Shown here one piece after another: positions 34,709 to 43,020 of a stretch of 43,020 nucleotides of DNA. The DNA is taken from contig CALUNJ010000011.1 of assembly GCA_944321975.1 (NCBI GenBank), positions 1 through 43,020 of the forward strand, in the 5' to 3' direction. How positions within the stretch are numbered: the first letter of the stretch is position 1; each line of letters starts with the position of its first letter. The notes beneath the pieces were generated by a model. It searched no databases. It worked only from the letters and a program-made list of their open reading frames with translations, and was not told where the DNA came from. The DNA comes from an uncultured Paraprevotella sp. (GTDB taxonomy: Bacteria > Bacteroidota > Bacteroidia > Bacteroidales > Bacteroidaceae). Made by a program: the position numbers and the translations under genes.

Positions 34709-34765
34709 CTCAAGCGATCCATCCGTTTTTCTCAAGCGAAAAAAAAGTTAATCGCCTGAGAAAAA
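34709..34765. repeat. 22-bp-pitched repeat array B
   Basis: CTCAAGCG starts at 34709 and 34731; the opposite-orientation core CGCCTGAG starts at 34753. All are exactly 22 bp apart. Read on the minus strand, the unit ending at 34738 shares the 13-mer CGCTTGAGAAAAA with array A. The plus-strand segment 34747-34765 matches 13987-14005 of array A at 17 of 19 bases. A- or T-tracts are again phased. Confidence 0.85.
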
Positions 34766-34840
34766 CAGGAGCTTTCCAAACCCCTGGGAACCAAGCCGTA
34801 AGCATTATCTTAAATTTCAACATTCCACCCCAAAGCCCCG

Positions 34841-34889
34841 CCCTTTGGACACGCCGTAAGGGAGCCTGCGGGCCTGCGGGCTTTTTTTT
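34841..34889 (+). terminator. Tandem hairpins with U-tract upstream of the ligase gene
   Basis: A small hairpin (CCCTT/AAGGG, 34841-34862) is followed directly by a 7-bp GC-rich stem (AGCCTGC/GCGGGCT, 34863-34882, one G-U pair, 6-nt loop) and seven T residues. It has the form of an intrinsic terminator on the plus strand, yet no gene precedes it on that strand. It may end a short untranslated transcript. Confidence 0.6.
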
Positions 34890-34923
34890 GTTCGAAAGCC
34901 GCGAAAATGTTCACCATTTTTTG

Positions 34924-34931
34924 TATTTTTG
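34924..34931 (+). promoter_or_regulatory. Candidate -7 element of the ligase-addAB-like unit
   Basis: TATTTTTG, 28 bp before the ATG at 34960 and 35 bp after the terminator-like hairpin. No clean -33 TTTG. Confidence 0.5.
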
Positions 34932-34959
34932 CCAGCAACAACGAAGATACCCCAACGAG

Positions 34960-36621
34960 ATGGAACCAAAACTGATTGAACTCATTGAGACCAGCATCCG
35001 AAAGAACTGGGACCGCAAAGCATTCACGGATTTCAACGGAGAGAGCCTGCAATACAAGGACGTGGCGCGCAAAATCGCCAAAATCCACCTGATGTTCAAG
35101 GCGGCCAACCTCAAGCCGGGAGACAAAATCGCCTTGTGCGGCCGGAACAGCGGAAACTGGTGCGTGGCCTTCCTGGCCACCATCACTTACGGCGCGGTCA
35201 TCGTCCCCATCCTGCACGAATTCAAGCCCGACAACATACACCACATCGTCAACCACAGCGAAGCCAAGCTGCTCTTCGTGGGCGACCAGGTGTGGGAAAA
35301 CCTGAATGAAATGCAAATGCCCGGGCTGCAGGGCATCCTCTGTGTGAAAGACTTCACGCTGGTCAACAGCCGGTCGAAAAAGCTCACCTACGCCCGGGAA
35401 AACCTCAACGCGCTGTTCGGCAAGAAATATCCCATGATGTTCCGCAGCGAGCACGTGCGATACACGGGCGAGTCCTCGCCGGAACAACTGGCCGTCATCA
35501 ACTACACCTCCGGCACGACCGGTTTTTCCAAAGGCGTGATGCTGCCCTACCGCAGCCTGTTGTCCAACGTGCTGTTCTGCGACCGCACCATCGGACTCCA
35601 GCCGGGCGACAACATCGTGTCCATGCTCCCCATGGGGCACGTGTTCGGGCTGGTCTATGATTTCCTCTACGGGGTATGCCAGGGAGCGCACCTGTACTTC
35701 CTCACCCGCATGCCGTCGCCCAAAATCATCATGACGACGGTGGCCGAAATCCACCCCCGCATCATCTCCTGCGTGCCGCTGGTCATCGAAAAGATCTTCA
35801 AGAAAGAGATCATCCCCCGGATCGACCACAAGCTGGGAAGACTCCTGATGCACCTGCCGATCATCAACGAGGCCATCAGGGAAAAGACCCGCAAGGAGAG
35901 CCTGAGGCTCTTCGGCGGCAACGTCAAGGAAGTGATCATCGGCGGCGCCCCCTTCAACGCGGAAGTGGAAGCCTTCGTGCGTTCCATCCACTTCCCCTAC
36001 TCCATCGCCTATGGCATGACGGAGTGCGGCCCCATCATCTGCCACAGCCCGTGGCATGAGACCGCCTACATGTCCTGCGGGAAGGCCGCCGACGGCATGG
36101 AACTGAAAGTGCTCAGCTCCGACCCCGAACACATCGCCGGCGAACTGCTCTGCCGCGGGCGCAACACCATGCTGGGCTATTACAAGAACCCGGAAGCCAC
36201 CCAGCAGATATTCGACCGGGACGGATGGCTCCACACCGGCGACATGGCCGTCATCAACGCCAACGGGGACGTGTTTATCAAAGGACGCTGCAAAAACATG
36301 CTGCTGAGCGCGAGCGGACAAAACATCTATCCCGAAGAAATCGAATCGCGGCTGAACAACCTGCCCTACGTGAACGAGTCCCTGGTCATCATGCACAATG
36401 ACAAGCTGGTCGCCCTGGTCTATCCCGACCTGGGTGAAAGCATGAAAGACGGCCTGAACGACAAAGAAGTGCTGCGCCGGATCGACCAGGCCCGGCAGGA
36501 ACTGAACAAGGAACTGCCGCCCTACTCGCAAATCACCAAAGTGCAGCTGCAAAACGAGGAGTTCGAGAAGACCGCCAAGAAAAGCATCAAAAGGTATCTG
36601 TACCAGAACATGAACAGTTGA
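34960..36621 (+). CDS. AMP-forming acyl-CoA ligase (long-chain type)
   Basis: 553 residues from the ATG at 34960 (MEPKLIELIETSIRKNW). The frame extends 174 codons upstream through repeats and a terminator, which is not coding. ANL-superfamily motifs: the phosphate-binding loop YTSGTTGFSKGVM (A3), the YGMTECGPI adenine-binding motif (A5), GDMAVINANGDVFIKGR (A7-A8, with the conserved Asp and Arg), and the C-terminal catalytic Lys in EFEKTAKKSIKRYL. The enzyme activates a carboxylic acid, most likely a long-chain fatty acid, to acyl-AMP and then acyl-CoA. Chain length is not certain. Its stop is 5 bp before the helicase start, so the genes are probably cotranscribed although they are functionally unrelated. 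Confidence 0.92.
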   Translation: MEPKLIELIETSIRKNWDRKAFTDFNGESLQYKDVARKIAKIHLMFKAANLKPGDKIALCGRNSGNWCVAFLATITYGAVIVPILHEFKPDNIHHIVNHSEAKLLFVGDQVWENLNEMQMPGLQGILCVKDFTLVNSRSKKLTYARENLNALFGKKYPMMFRSEHVRYTGESSPEQLAVINYTSGTTGFSKGVMLPYRSLLSNVLFCDRTIGLQPGDNIVSMLPMGHVFGLVYDFLYGVCQGAHLYFLTRMPSPKIIMTTVAEIHPRIISCVPLVIEKIFKKEIIPRIDHKLGRLLMHLPIINEAIREKTRKESLRLFGGNVKEVIIGGAPFNAEVEAFVRSIHFPYSIAYGMTECGPIICHSPWHETAYMSCGKAADGMELKVLSSDPEHIAGELLCRGRNTMLGYYKNPEATQQIFDRDGWLHTGDMAVINANGDVFIKGRCKNMLLSASGQNIYPEEIESRLNNLPYVNESLVIMHNDKLVALVYPDLGESMKDGLNDKEVLRRIDQARQELNKELPPYSQITKVQLQNEEFEKTAKKSIKRYLYQNMNS

Positions 36622-36626
36622 GCCAC

Positions 36627-39600
36627 ATGACCCCGACGCTGACCGTGTACAAGGCCTCCGCAGGTTCCGGAAAAACCTTCACGCTGGCCGTCCAATACAT
36701 CAAACATCTGCTTCAGGAAGAAAGCGGGCATGCCTACAGCCACATCCTGGCCGTGACGTTCACCAACAAAGCCACGGCCGAGATGAAAGACCGCATCCTC
36801 CAGCAGCTCTACGGCATCTGGAAAAGGCTGCCCTCGTCGGGGAACTATCTCCGGGTGCTCTGCCAGGAACTGAAGGCCGAAGGCACGGAACTGACGGAAG
36901 AGGAAATCAGCCGCCGCGCGGGGCGTGCCCTCTGCCACATCCTGCACGACTACGACCGTTTCCGGGTGGAAACCATCGACGCCTTTTTCCAGTCGGTGAT
37001 GAGAAACCTGGCCCATGAACTGAACCTCACGGCCAACCTGAAAGTGGACCTCAACGACAAAGAAGTGCTCGACGCGGCCGTGGACCGCATCATGGAACGC
37101 CTGCACCTGACCCCGGTGGTCCTGAACTGGATCCTGGAATATGTGGACGACCGCATCGCGAACAACGAGCGATGGGACATCGGCAAAGAGGTGAAGGACT
37201 TTGCCCGCTGGATTTTCAAAGAAGCCTACCTGACCCACGAGCCCGAACTCAACCAGGTGTTGCAAGAAAACCGCAAAATCGCGGAACTGAGAAACGCCCT
37301 GAACCATGAAATCCGGGAGACCGAAGACATCATCCAAAGCGCCACGGCCCACTTCCGCGAAGAACTGGAACTCCACGGAATGGACTGCGCCACCTTCAGC
37401 TACGGCAGCACGCTCCACACCTACCTGACCCGGCTGGAAAACGGAAACCTCAATGCCGAATTCGGATCGAGGCTGCAAAAATATCTCGACGACCCGGTGA
37501 ACATGCTGCGGGCAGGCGACAAAAAGGATCCGGCCATGGGCGAAACCGCCGCCCACTTCAGCCAACTGCTGTCCGAACTGCGCTTCTTCCAGCAGAAATG
37601 CCTCGTGCGCCACACCAGCGCGGCACTGGCCCTGAAACACCTCAACCCCTTGCGGCTATTGGGAGTCATCGACGAAGAAGTCGTCCGGCTCAACCACGAG
37701 AACAACCGCTTCCTGCTGGCCAAGACCCCCATATTGCTGCATCACCTGATTGAAGAGCAAGACGCGCCGTTCATCTTCGAAAAAATGGGTTCCTACGTCC
37801 GGCACGTGATGATCGACGAATTCCAGGACACCTCGGCCATGCAATGGAAAAACTTCAAGATCCTCCTGCTGGAAAGCATGGCTTCGGGACATGGCAACCT
37901 CATCGTGGGCGACGTGAAACAAAGCATTTACCGGTGGCGGAACGGCGACTGGAGCATCCTGGACGGAATCGGCAGGGAAATGTCCGCCTACCAGCCGGAA
38001 ATCCGGAACCTGGCCACCAACCACCGAAGCGAACGCCGCATCATCGCGTTCAACAACGCCTTTTTCCCCCTGGCCGCCGACGCGCTCGACCGGATCGCCC
38101 CGGATTCGCCCGTGAAAATCGCGGAAATCTATGCCGACGTGGCCCAACAATGCCGCCCGGAGGCGGAAGAGAACGGCTATGTCGACCTGCGTTTTTATGA
38201 CGAGAAGGACGACACGAACGAAATCCAAATGCTGGACGAGCTATGCCAGCACGTGGAACGGCTGCACCGGGAGGGCCTCCCCTATGCCCAAATGGCCATA
38301 TTGCTGCGCAAACGGAAATTCGCCACTCCCATCATCCAACACTTCGCCACACGGTTGCCGGAAGTGAAAATCGTGTCGGACGAAGCCTTCCTGCTTTCCA
38401 GTTCGCTGGCCGTCAACCTCCTGATTGCGGCCATGCGCTATCTGGAAAACCCGGAAGACAAAGTGTCGCTGGCCTTCCTCGCCCTGCACGCAGCCCCGGG
38501 CCACACACCGCCCGCCCCGCAGTCGCTGGCCCGGAAGCCCCTGGAAGCCCTCTTGCCGGAAAACTTCCTCAAGACCTTGGACCAACTGAAGACCCTCCCC
38601 TTGTATGAATTGCAGGAAACGCTCTACAAAACCTTCCACCTCGAACAAATCAAGGGGGAAGATGCCTACCTGCTGGCCTATTTCGACCAACTGACCACAT
38701 ACTTGCAAGACCATCCTTCCGACCTTCACTCCTTCCTGGCCTATTGGGACGAAACGCTCTGCCACACCTCAATCCCTTCCGGCGAAGTGGACGGCATACG
38801 CATCTTCACGGTACATCAGTCCAAAGGACTACAATTCCACACGGTTTTCGTCCCATACTGCGACTGGGACATCGAACAAGACACCAAAGGTTTCAACCGG
38901 CGGAACGACCTTTTGTGGTGTGAAACCCACGAAGCCCCCTATAACCTGCTCCCGGTGATTCCACTCACGATCGAAAACCAAATGCGCAACTCCATCTTCC
39001 GGGACACCTACGAAGAAGAACATGCACAACGGCGGGTGGACGCACTCAACTTGCTGTACGTCACGTTCACAAGAGCCGAAAAGAATCTCTTCGTCTGGTG
39101 CCGGACCCGATACAACCTGGACGAACGGAGCACCACCGGCGACCTCCTCTACGCCGCCCTGCCACGCCAGTTGGAAGGCGCCGTGACCGAAGAAGGGGAA
39201 AACGGGCAAACCGCCCGCTTCACCTATGGCACCCCCGACTGCGGAAAGCCTCAAAGGAAAACCGCCGGAAAGGCGGAAGGGCAGGGAAACCGCATGGAAA
39301 TGGCCTATGCCCCCCAAGAAGTGAAAATGCGTTCCTACGAAGCCCGATTCAGGTTTTGCCAGTCCAACAAAGCCGAAGAATTCCTGGAATCCATGTGTGC
39401 GGCGGAGGATGCCCGCCCCCCCCACAAGAACAAAAGAGGAACGGGACTGCTGATGCACGCTATTTTCTCGTCCATCCACACGAGCGGCGACGTGGAAAAA
39501 GCCTTGCACAAGCTGGAAACCGCCGGACAAATCGGCACCCAGGCCGAGAAAGACACCCTGAAACACCAAGTGGAAAAGGCATTCGAAAACCCCGAGACCG

Positions 39601-39890
39601 CCCACTGGTTTGACGGCACCCTGAAACTCTACAACGAATGCCCTATCCTGACCCAAGAATACGACCCGGTCACGGGAAAATACAAGACCTACCGGCCAGA
39701 CCGCGTCATGTACGCACCGGAGGAAATCATCGTGGTCGACTTCAAATTCGGCTCCGCACACCAGGAATACCGGGAACAAGTGAGGGAATACATGAAACAG
39801 CTCCGGCTGATGGAACCCCAAAAGAAGGTGAGGGGCTATCTGTGGTATATTCTCCGCAACCGGCTGGAAGAAGTAGAAGAACACCCTTAA
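36627..39890 (+). CDS. AddA/RecB-like UvrD-family helicase-nuclease
   Basis: 1087 residues from the ATG at 36627; a TTG at 36618 would add three codons and overlap the ligase stop. SF1A helicase motifs: Walker A ASAGSGKT at 10-17, Ia LAVTFTNKATAEMKDRI near 45-60, Walker B IDEFQDTS near 395, III GDVKQSIYRWRNGD near 428, IV/V around VHQSKGLQF, and VI LLYVTFTRAEKNLF near 810. The C-terminus carries a RecB-type PD-(D/E)XK nuclease: His in GLLMHAIFSSIH (~940), Asp in PDRVMY, then VVDFKFG (~1037) and a trailing Gln. With the AddB-like protein it should resect double-strand breaks for RecA. Thirteen bp separate it from that gene. Confidence 0.92.
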   Translation: MTPTLTVYKASAGSGKTFTLAVQYIKHLLQEESGHAYSHILAVTFTNKATAEMKDRILQQLYGIWKRLPSSGNYLRVLCQELKAEGTELTEEEISRRAGRALCHILHDYDRFRVETIDAFFQSVMRNLAHELNLTANLKVDLNDKEVLDAAVDRIMERLHLTPVVLNWILEYVDDRIANNERWDIGKEVKDFARWIFKEAYLTHEPELNQVLQENRKIAELRNALNHEIRETEDIIQSATAHFREELELHGMDCATFSYGSTLHTYLTRLENGNLNAEFGSRLQKYLDDPVNMLRAGDKKDPAMGETAAHFSQLLSELRFFQQKCLVRHTSAALALKHLNPLRLLGVIDEEVVRLNHENNRFLLAKTPILLHHLIEEQDAPFIFEKMGSYVRHVMIDEFQDTSAMQWKNFKILLLESMASGHGNLIVGDVKQSIYRWRNGDWSILDGIGREMSAYQPEIRNLATNHRSERRIIAFNNAFFPLAADALDRIAPDSPVKIAEIYADVAQQCRPEAEENGYVDLRFYDEKDDTNEIQMLDELCQHVERLHREGLPYAQMAILLRKRKFATPIIQHFATRLPEVKIVSDEAFLLSSSLAVNLLIAAMRYLENPEDKVSLAFLALHAAPGHTPPAPQSLARKPLEALLPENFLKTLDQLKTLPLYELQETLYKTFHLEQIKGEDAYLLAYFDQLTTYLQDHPSDLHSFLAYWDETLCHTSIPSGEVDGIRIFTVHQSKGLQFHTVFVPYCDWDIEQDTKGFNRRNDLLWCETHEAPYNLLPVIPLTIENQMRNSIFRDTYEEEHAQRRVDALNLLYVTFTRAEKNLFVWCRTRYNLDERSTTGDLLYAALPRQLEGAVTEEGENGQTARFTYGTPDCGKPQRKTAGKAEGQGNRMEMAYAPQEVKMRSYEARFRFCQSNKAEEFLESMCAAEDARPPHKNKRGTGLLMHAIFSSIHTSGDVEKALHKLETAGQIGTQAEKDTLKHQVEKAFENPETAHWFDGTLKLYNECPILTQEYDPVTGKYKTYRPDRVMYAPEEIIVVDFKFGSAHQEYREQVREYMKQLRLMEPQKKVRGYLWYILRNRLEEVEEHP

Positions 39891-39903
39891 CCGCACGCTG
39901 CTT

Positions 39904-42717
39904 ATGGAAACATTCATCCAACTCGTCGCAAAAGACCTCATCCGGCGCTTCGGCACCGACCTGCGCGACCTCACCGTAGTCTTCCCCAACAAACGCGCGG
40001 GGCTTTTCATGAACCAACACTTGGCCGCCACGGCACGGAAACCCATGTGGGCACCGAAATACAGCACCATCAGCGAGTTGTTCGACACGCTGTCGGACTT
40101 CGGCCGTTGCGACGACATCCAGGCCGTGTGTGAACTCTACAGCATCTACTCCGGCCTGTTGCCGGACGCAGAGCCGCTCGACCGCTTCTACGGATGGGGC
40201 GAAATCATGCTCGCCGACTTTGACGACATCGACAAACACCTGGCCAACGCCAGCCAACTCTTCAGCAACCTCTACTCCATCAAAGAACTCGAAAACGACA
40301 ATTTCCTCAGCCCAAGGCAGGAAGAAGCCCTGAAACACTTTTTCGAAGGCTTTTCCATCGAAAGCAACAGCCGGCTGAAAGAAAAGTTCCTTTCACTCTG
40401 GAACCGGCTGGGAGAAATCTACACGGCTTTCAACGTGCGCCTGAGGGAAGAAGGAATATTATATGAAGGCGCCTTATACCGCGACGTGATAGAGCACCTG
40501 CCCGAACGCGCCTCCCGGCTGCCGGAAGGAAGCCACTATGTGTTTGTGGGATTCAACGTGCTCAACGACGTGGAACAGAAACTGTTCAGCCACCTGCAAG
40601 ATGCAGGGAAGGCCTTGTTCTATTGGGACTATGATGTCATGTACGTGCATGAAAGCAACCATTTCGAAGCCGGCAGGTTCATCCGGCAAAACCTGAAAGA
40701 TTTCCCGAACGCCCTGCCGGAGGACAGCCATGACCACCTGCGCCGGAACCCGCCCCAGGTCGAATTTGTCGCCACGACCTCGGGAAACGCCCAGGCACGC
40801 TACATCCCGCAATGGCTCCAAGCCAATCTCACCCGGCCCGAACAGGACACGGCCATCGTGCTATGCGACGAATCGCTACTGCAACCCGTGCTCCATTCGC
40901 TCCCCCCCGCCGCCGAACCGGAACGCCCCATGGCCAACATCACCATGGGATTCCCCCTGACAGACACGCCCGTTTACGGGCTCATCAATGCCTTGCTCAA
41001 CTTGCAGACCGACGGCTACGACCGTGAACGGCACTGCTTCAGGCTCGAACAAGCCCGCATCGTACGCAACCATCCTTATGCCTCCCTCCTCCCGGAGGAA
41101 GAACTATTCTGTGCACACACCGCCCCGGCAGCCCTGTTGGACTATCTCCGCAACATGCTGGAACGGCTGGCGGCCGCATTCGGCGCAAAAGCGACGCATG
41201 CAGACGACATTTACCAACAAATGCACCATGAAGCCCTCTTCCGCGCTTATCAGATCGTATGCCGGTTCACCCGGCTCACGGAAAGCCAGAAACTGCAGGT
41301 GCAGCCCCCCACCCTCCGACGATTGCTCCGCAACGTGATGGCTGCCACCACGATCCCCTTCCACGGGGAACCGGCCGTGGGCCTGCAGATCATGGGAGTG
41401 CTGGAAACCCGGAACCTGAATTTCAGACGCATCCTGATGCTGTCCGTCAACGAGGGCATGCTCCCCAAAGCCATCAGCGACACCTCGTTCATCCCCTATC
41501 ACCTGCGTGAAGCCTTCGGGCTGACCACCATCCAGCACAAAATCGCCGTTTATGCCTTCTACTTCTACCGCTTGCTGCAACACACCGAACAAATCACCTT
41601 CGTCTACAACATTGCCACCGACGGCGTGAAACGGAACGAAATGTCACGTTTCCTGCGCCAACTGCTGGCCGAAACGGATTTCCCGATCACCACAAAAATC
41701 CTGCAGTCCGGCCAATCCCTCCCCGCCGCAGAAAACATGGAAGTAAAGAAAAGCCCTGAGATCCTCCACATCCTGTACAGCAACTATGCCAGCGGGCAAC
41801 CCGGCTCGCGCCCCCTTTCGCCCTCTGCGCTCAATGCCTACATTGACTGCCCGATGAAATTCTTCTACCAGCAAGTCGCAAAAATCCGCTGCCCCAAAGA
41901 CCCGCAAGAAGGACTGGACAGCGCGCTCTTCGGCACCATTTTCCATGAGGCGGCGGAAAGAGCCTACCAAAGACTCACCGAGCGCACTCCGCTCATCCGC
42001 CCACAAGACATCAACGCACTGCTGGAAGGCGGTGAAAACGGGCTGCTGTCTTTCGTGGACGCCTCATTCCTGCACAATTTCTTCGAAGACTGTCCGGAAA
42101 AAGTGTTCTACAACGGACAACTGATTGTGGCACGCAAAGTGATGGCCAGCTACCTGCGCCAACTGCTCGCACATGACAGCCGGAAACCTCCCTTCACCCT
42201 GAAAGAAATGGAACAGGAACACCGCCACAGCATCGAAGTGACTTCCGGCGAAAAAATCCTTCACATCGACATCGGCGGAAAAATGGACCGCATAGACACC
42301 TTCCTGCAATCCGATCCCCTTACAGGCACATCCGTGGAAACCCTGCGCATCGTGGATTACAAAACCGGAGGGATTCCTGAAACGGCCTCAAACATGGAAC
42401 AACTCGTCACCCCTTCCGACAGACGGCCCAGTTATATCTTCCAAATTTTCCTCTATGCCTATGTGCTCACGGAAGAACAAAGGAATCCCGTTTCGCCGGC
42501 ACTGTTCTTCGTACACAAGTCGCATGCCGAAGACTATGACCCCATCGTGAGCTTCCACAAAACACCTGTCACCGACTTCGAACCGCTCAAAGCGGATTTC
42601 GAGCAAATCCTGCGACAAGTGCTCCACGAACTTTTCAACCCGGAAATCCCTTTCCGCCAAACGGCCGAACCTAAACTTTGTGCCTATTGCGACTACAAAT
42701 TACTGTGCGGGAAATGA
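39904..42717 (+). CDS. AddB-like PD-(D/E)XK nuclease with Fe-S cysteines
   Basis: 937 residues. The N-terminal two-thirds is a degenerate UvrD-like fold without Walker A (LTVVFPNKRAGLFMNQHLA at the start), as in AddB, where it scans DNA without ATPase activity. The nuclease domain begins near 640 with SALNAYIDCPMKFFY and continues with the His of GTIFHEAAERAY, the Asp of GGKMDRID (~795) and VDYKTGG (~818). One Cys (about 648) and three C-terminal Cys in CAYCDYKLLC (about 926-935) reproduce the four-Cys pattern that holds the 4Fe-4S cluster in AddB. Partner of the upstream gene in break repair. It ends 66 bp before tRNA-Arg. Confidence 0.92.
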   Translation: METFIQLVAKDLIRRFGTDLRDLTVVFPNKRAGLFMNQHLAATARKPMWAPKYSTISELFDTLSDFGRCDDIQAVCELYSIYSGLLPDAEPLDRFYGWGEIMLADFDDIDKHLANASQLFSNLYSIKELENDNFLSPRQEEALKHFFEGFSIESNSRLKEKFLSLWNRLGEIYTAFNVRLREEGILYEGALYRDVIEHLPERASRLPEGSHYVFVGFNVLNDVEQKLFSHLQDAGKALFYWDYDVMYVHESNHFEAGRFIRQNLKDFPNALPEDSHDHLRRNPPQVEFVATTSGNAQARYIPQWLQANLTRPEQDTAIVLCDESLLQPVLHSLPPAAEPERPMANITMGFPLTDTPVYGLINALLNLQTDGYDRERHCFRLEQARIVRNHPYASLLPEEELFCAHTAPAALLDYLRNMLERLAAAFGAKATHADDIYQQMHHEALFRAYQIVCRFTRLTESQKLQVQPPTLRRLLRNVMAATTIPFHGEPAVGLQIMGVLETRNLNFRRILMLSVNEGMLPKAISDTSFIPYHLREAFGLTTIQHKIAVYAFYFYRLLQHTEQITFVYNIATDGVKRNEMSRFLRQLLAETDFPITTKILQSGQSLPAAENMEVKKSPEILHILYSNYASGQPGSRPLSPSALNAYIDCPMKFFYQQVAKIRCPKDPQEGLDSALFGTIFHEAAERAYQRLTERTPLIRPQDINALLEGGENGLLSFVDASFLHNFFEDCPEKVFYNGQLIVARKVMASYLRQLLAHDSRKPPFTLKEMEQEHRHSIEVTSGEKILHIDIGGKMDRIDTFLQSDPLTGTSVETLRIVDYKTGGIPETASNMEQLVTPSDRRPSYIFQIFLYAYVLTEEQRNPVSPALFFVHKSHAEDYDPIVSFHKTPVTDFEPLKADFEQILRQVLHELFNPEIPFRQTAEPKLCAYCDYKLLCGK

Positions 42718-42735
42718 AAAAAACAGCACTTACAA

Positions 42736-42767
42736 TTTGCAATATTAAAAATAAACCCTTAAATTTG
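42736..42767 (+). promoter_or_regulatory. Promoter of tRNA-Arg
   Basis: TTTG (42736-42739), exactly 20 bp, TAAATTTG (42760-42767); perfect Bacteroidetes consensus, start expected about 10 bp before the tRNA. Confidence 0.8.
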
Positions 42768-42783
42768 CAGCCAATTTAAGGTC

Positions 42784-42858
42784 GGTTCCGTAGCTCAGTT
42801 GGATTAGAGCAACGCCCTTCTAAGGCGTGGGTCTTGGGTTCGAGCCCCAACGGAATCA
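42784..42858 (+). tRNA. tRNA-Arg (anticodon UCU)
   Basis: Complete cloverleaf: acceptor GGTTCCG/CGGAATC (one G-U), D arm GCTC/GAGC, anticodon stem ACGCC/GGCGT with loop CTTCTAA (anticodon TCT, reads AGA), and T arm TTGGG-TTCGAGC-CCCAA. Discriminator A; CCA not encoded. Confidence 0.95.
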
Positions 42859-42865
42859 CTTTCAT

Positions 42866-42900
42866 AACAAGCTGTATGCCAATAACATACGGCTTGTTTT
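42866..42900 (+). terminator. Terminator after tRNA-Arg
   Basis: A 13-bp stem (AACAAGCTGTATG with CATACGGCTTGTT, one G-U pair), 7-nt loop, ending in TTTT. It begins 8 bp after the tRNA. Confidence 0.75.
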
Positions 42901-42959
42901 ACTTCAAGAGGCTTGTGCCAAGTTTTTAAAAAAACGGCAAAAAAGGGGGCAGTAGAAAT

Positions 42960-43019
42960 TTAGTGGGGATAGCCATACAGCTTAGCGATTCTGAAGAGAA
43001 AGAACTTTTTGTCCACGAC
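42960..43019 (-). CDS. Possible 3' end of a gene running off the window
   Basis: On the minus strand an open frame enters from the right edge and ends at TAA (42962-42960) after 19 visible codons (VVDKKFFLFRIAKLYGYPH). The composition looks protein-like, but 19 codons are too few to name a family, and another frame is also open until 42982. Treat as a hint only. Confidence 0.25.
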   Translation of the reverse strand, partial: VVDKKFFLFRIAKLYGYPH

Positions 43020-43020
43020 T

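Larger units (their letters stand above)
34507..34923. other. Gene-free divergent intergenic region
   Basis: About 420 bp between the HAD and ligase promoters. The open frames crossing it are extensions without family similarity. It contains array B (34709-34765) and a two-hairpin, U-tract structure (34841-34889). The remaining GC-rich segment (34507-34700) shows nothing I can name. Confidence 0.65.

Noticed and set aside
34438-34959. 174-codon N-terminal extension of the acyl-CoA ligase
   Set aside because: It crosses the repeat array and a terminator hairpin; the ATG at 34960 gives a normal-length enzyme just after a -7 element.

Overview
The window looks like a chromosomal segment of a moderately GC-rich member of the Bacteroidales (Bacteroidetes). 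The evidence is two SusC/SusD pairs, a TamL-type outer-membrane lipoprotein, FAS1-domain lipoproteins, and promoters of the Bacteroidetes form TTTG-N20-TAnnTTTG in front of many transcription units. Three of these match almost perfectly and sit upstream of tRNA-Lys, tRNA-Arg and a metallo-hydrolase gene. The genus cannot be fixed from the sequence alone.

Layout. Positions 1-14 kb are mostly housekeeping: tRNA-Lys(CUU), a YycJ-like metallo-beta-lactamase-fold hydrolase, a secreted GH38-type glycosidase, a small lipoprotein, a TamL-like Omp85 protein, a TrmH/SpoU rRNA methyltransferase, and a compact minus-strand operon ileS > dksA-like > lspA > DUF4296-like lipoprotein > small hypothetical. 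A gene-free stretch (13581-14293) follows. It holds the operon terminator, a TTGCAA pair and a 22-bp-pitched repeat array.

From 31379 down to 14294 lies the accessory centrepiece, a 17-kb minus-strand operon of seven genes: FAS1 lipoprotein, SusC, SusD, FAS1 lipoprotein, FAS1 lipoprotein, SusC, SusD. All gaps are under 30 bp. It has one candidate promoter with a long hairpin-rich leader and one strong terminator. There is no glycosidase, protease or regulator inside it. It is best read as two outer-membrane TonB-dependent uptake complexes with three associated surface FAS1 proteins; the ligand is unknown.

From 31.8 kb onward come an MFS-like membrane protein, panB and a HAD phosphatase (all minus). 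A second gene-free stretch (34448-34959) carries a matching 22-bp-pitched array and a terminator-like hairpin. Then come an acyl-CoA ligase, an AddA-like helicase-nuclease and an AddB-like Fe-S nuclease (all plus), ending at tRNA-Arg(UCU) and a hairpin. The last 60 bp may hold the tail of a further minus-strand gene.

The most unusual signals are the FAS1/SusCD operon and the shared 22-bp-phased repeat family in two otherwise empty intergenic regions.
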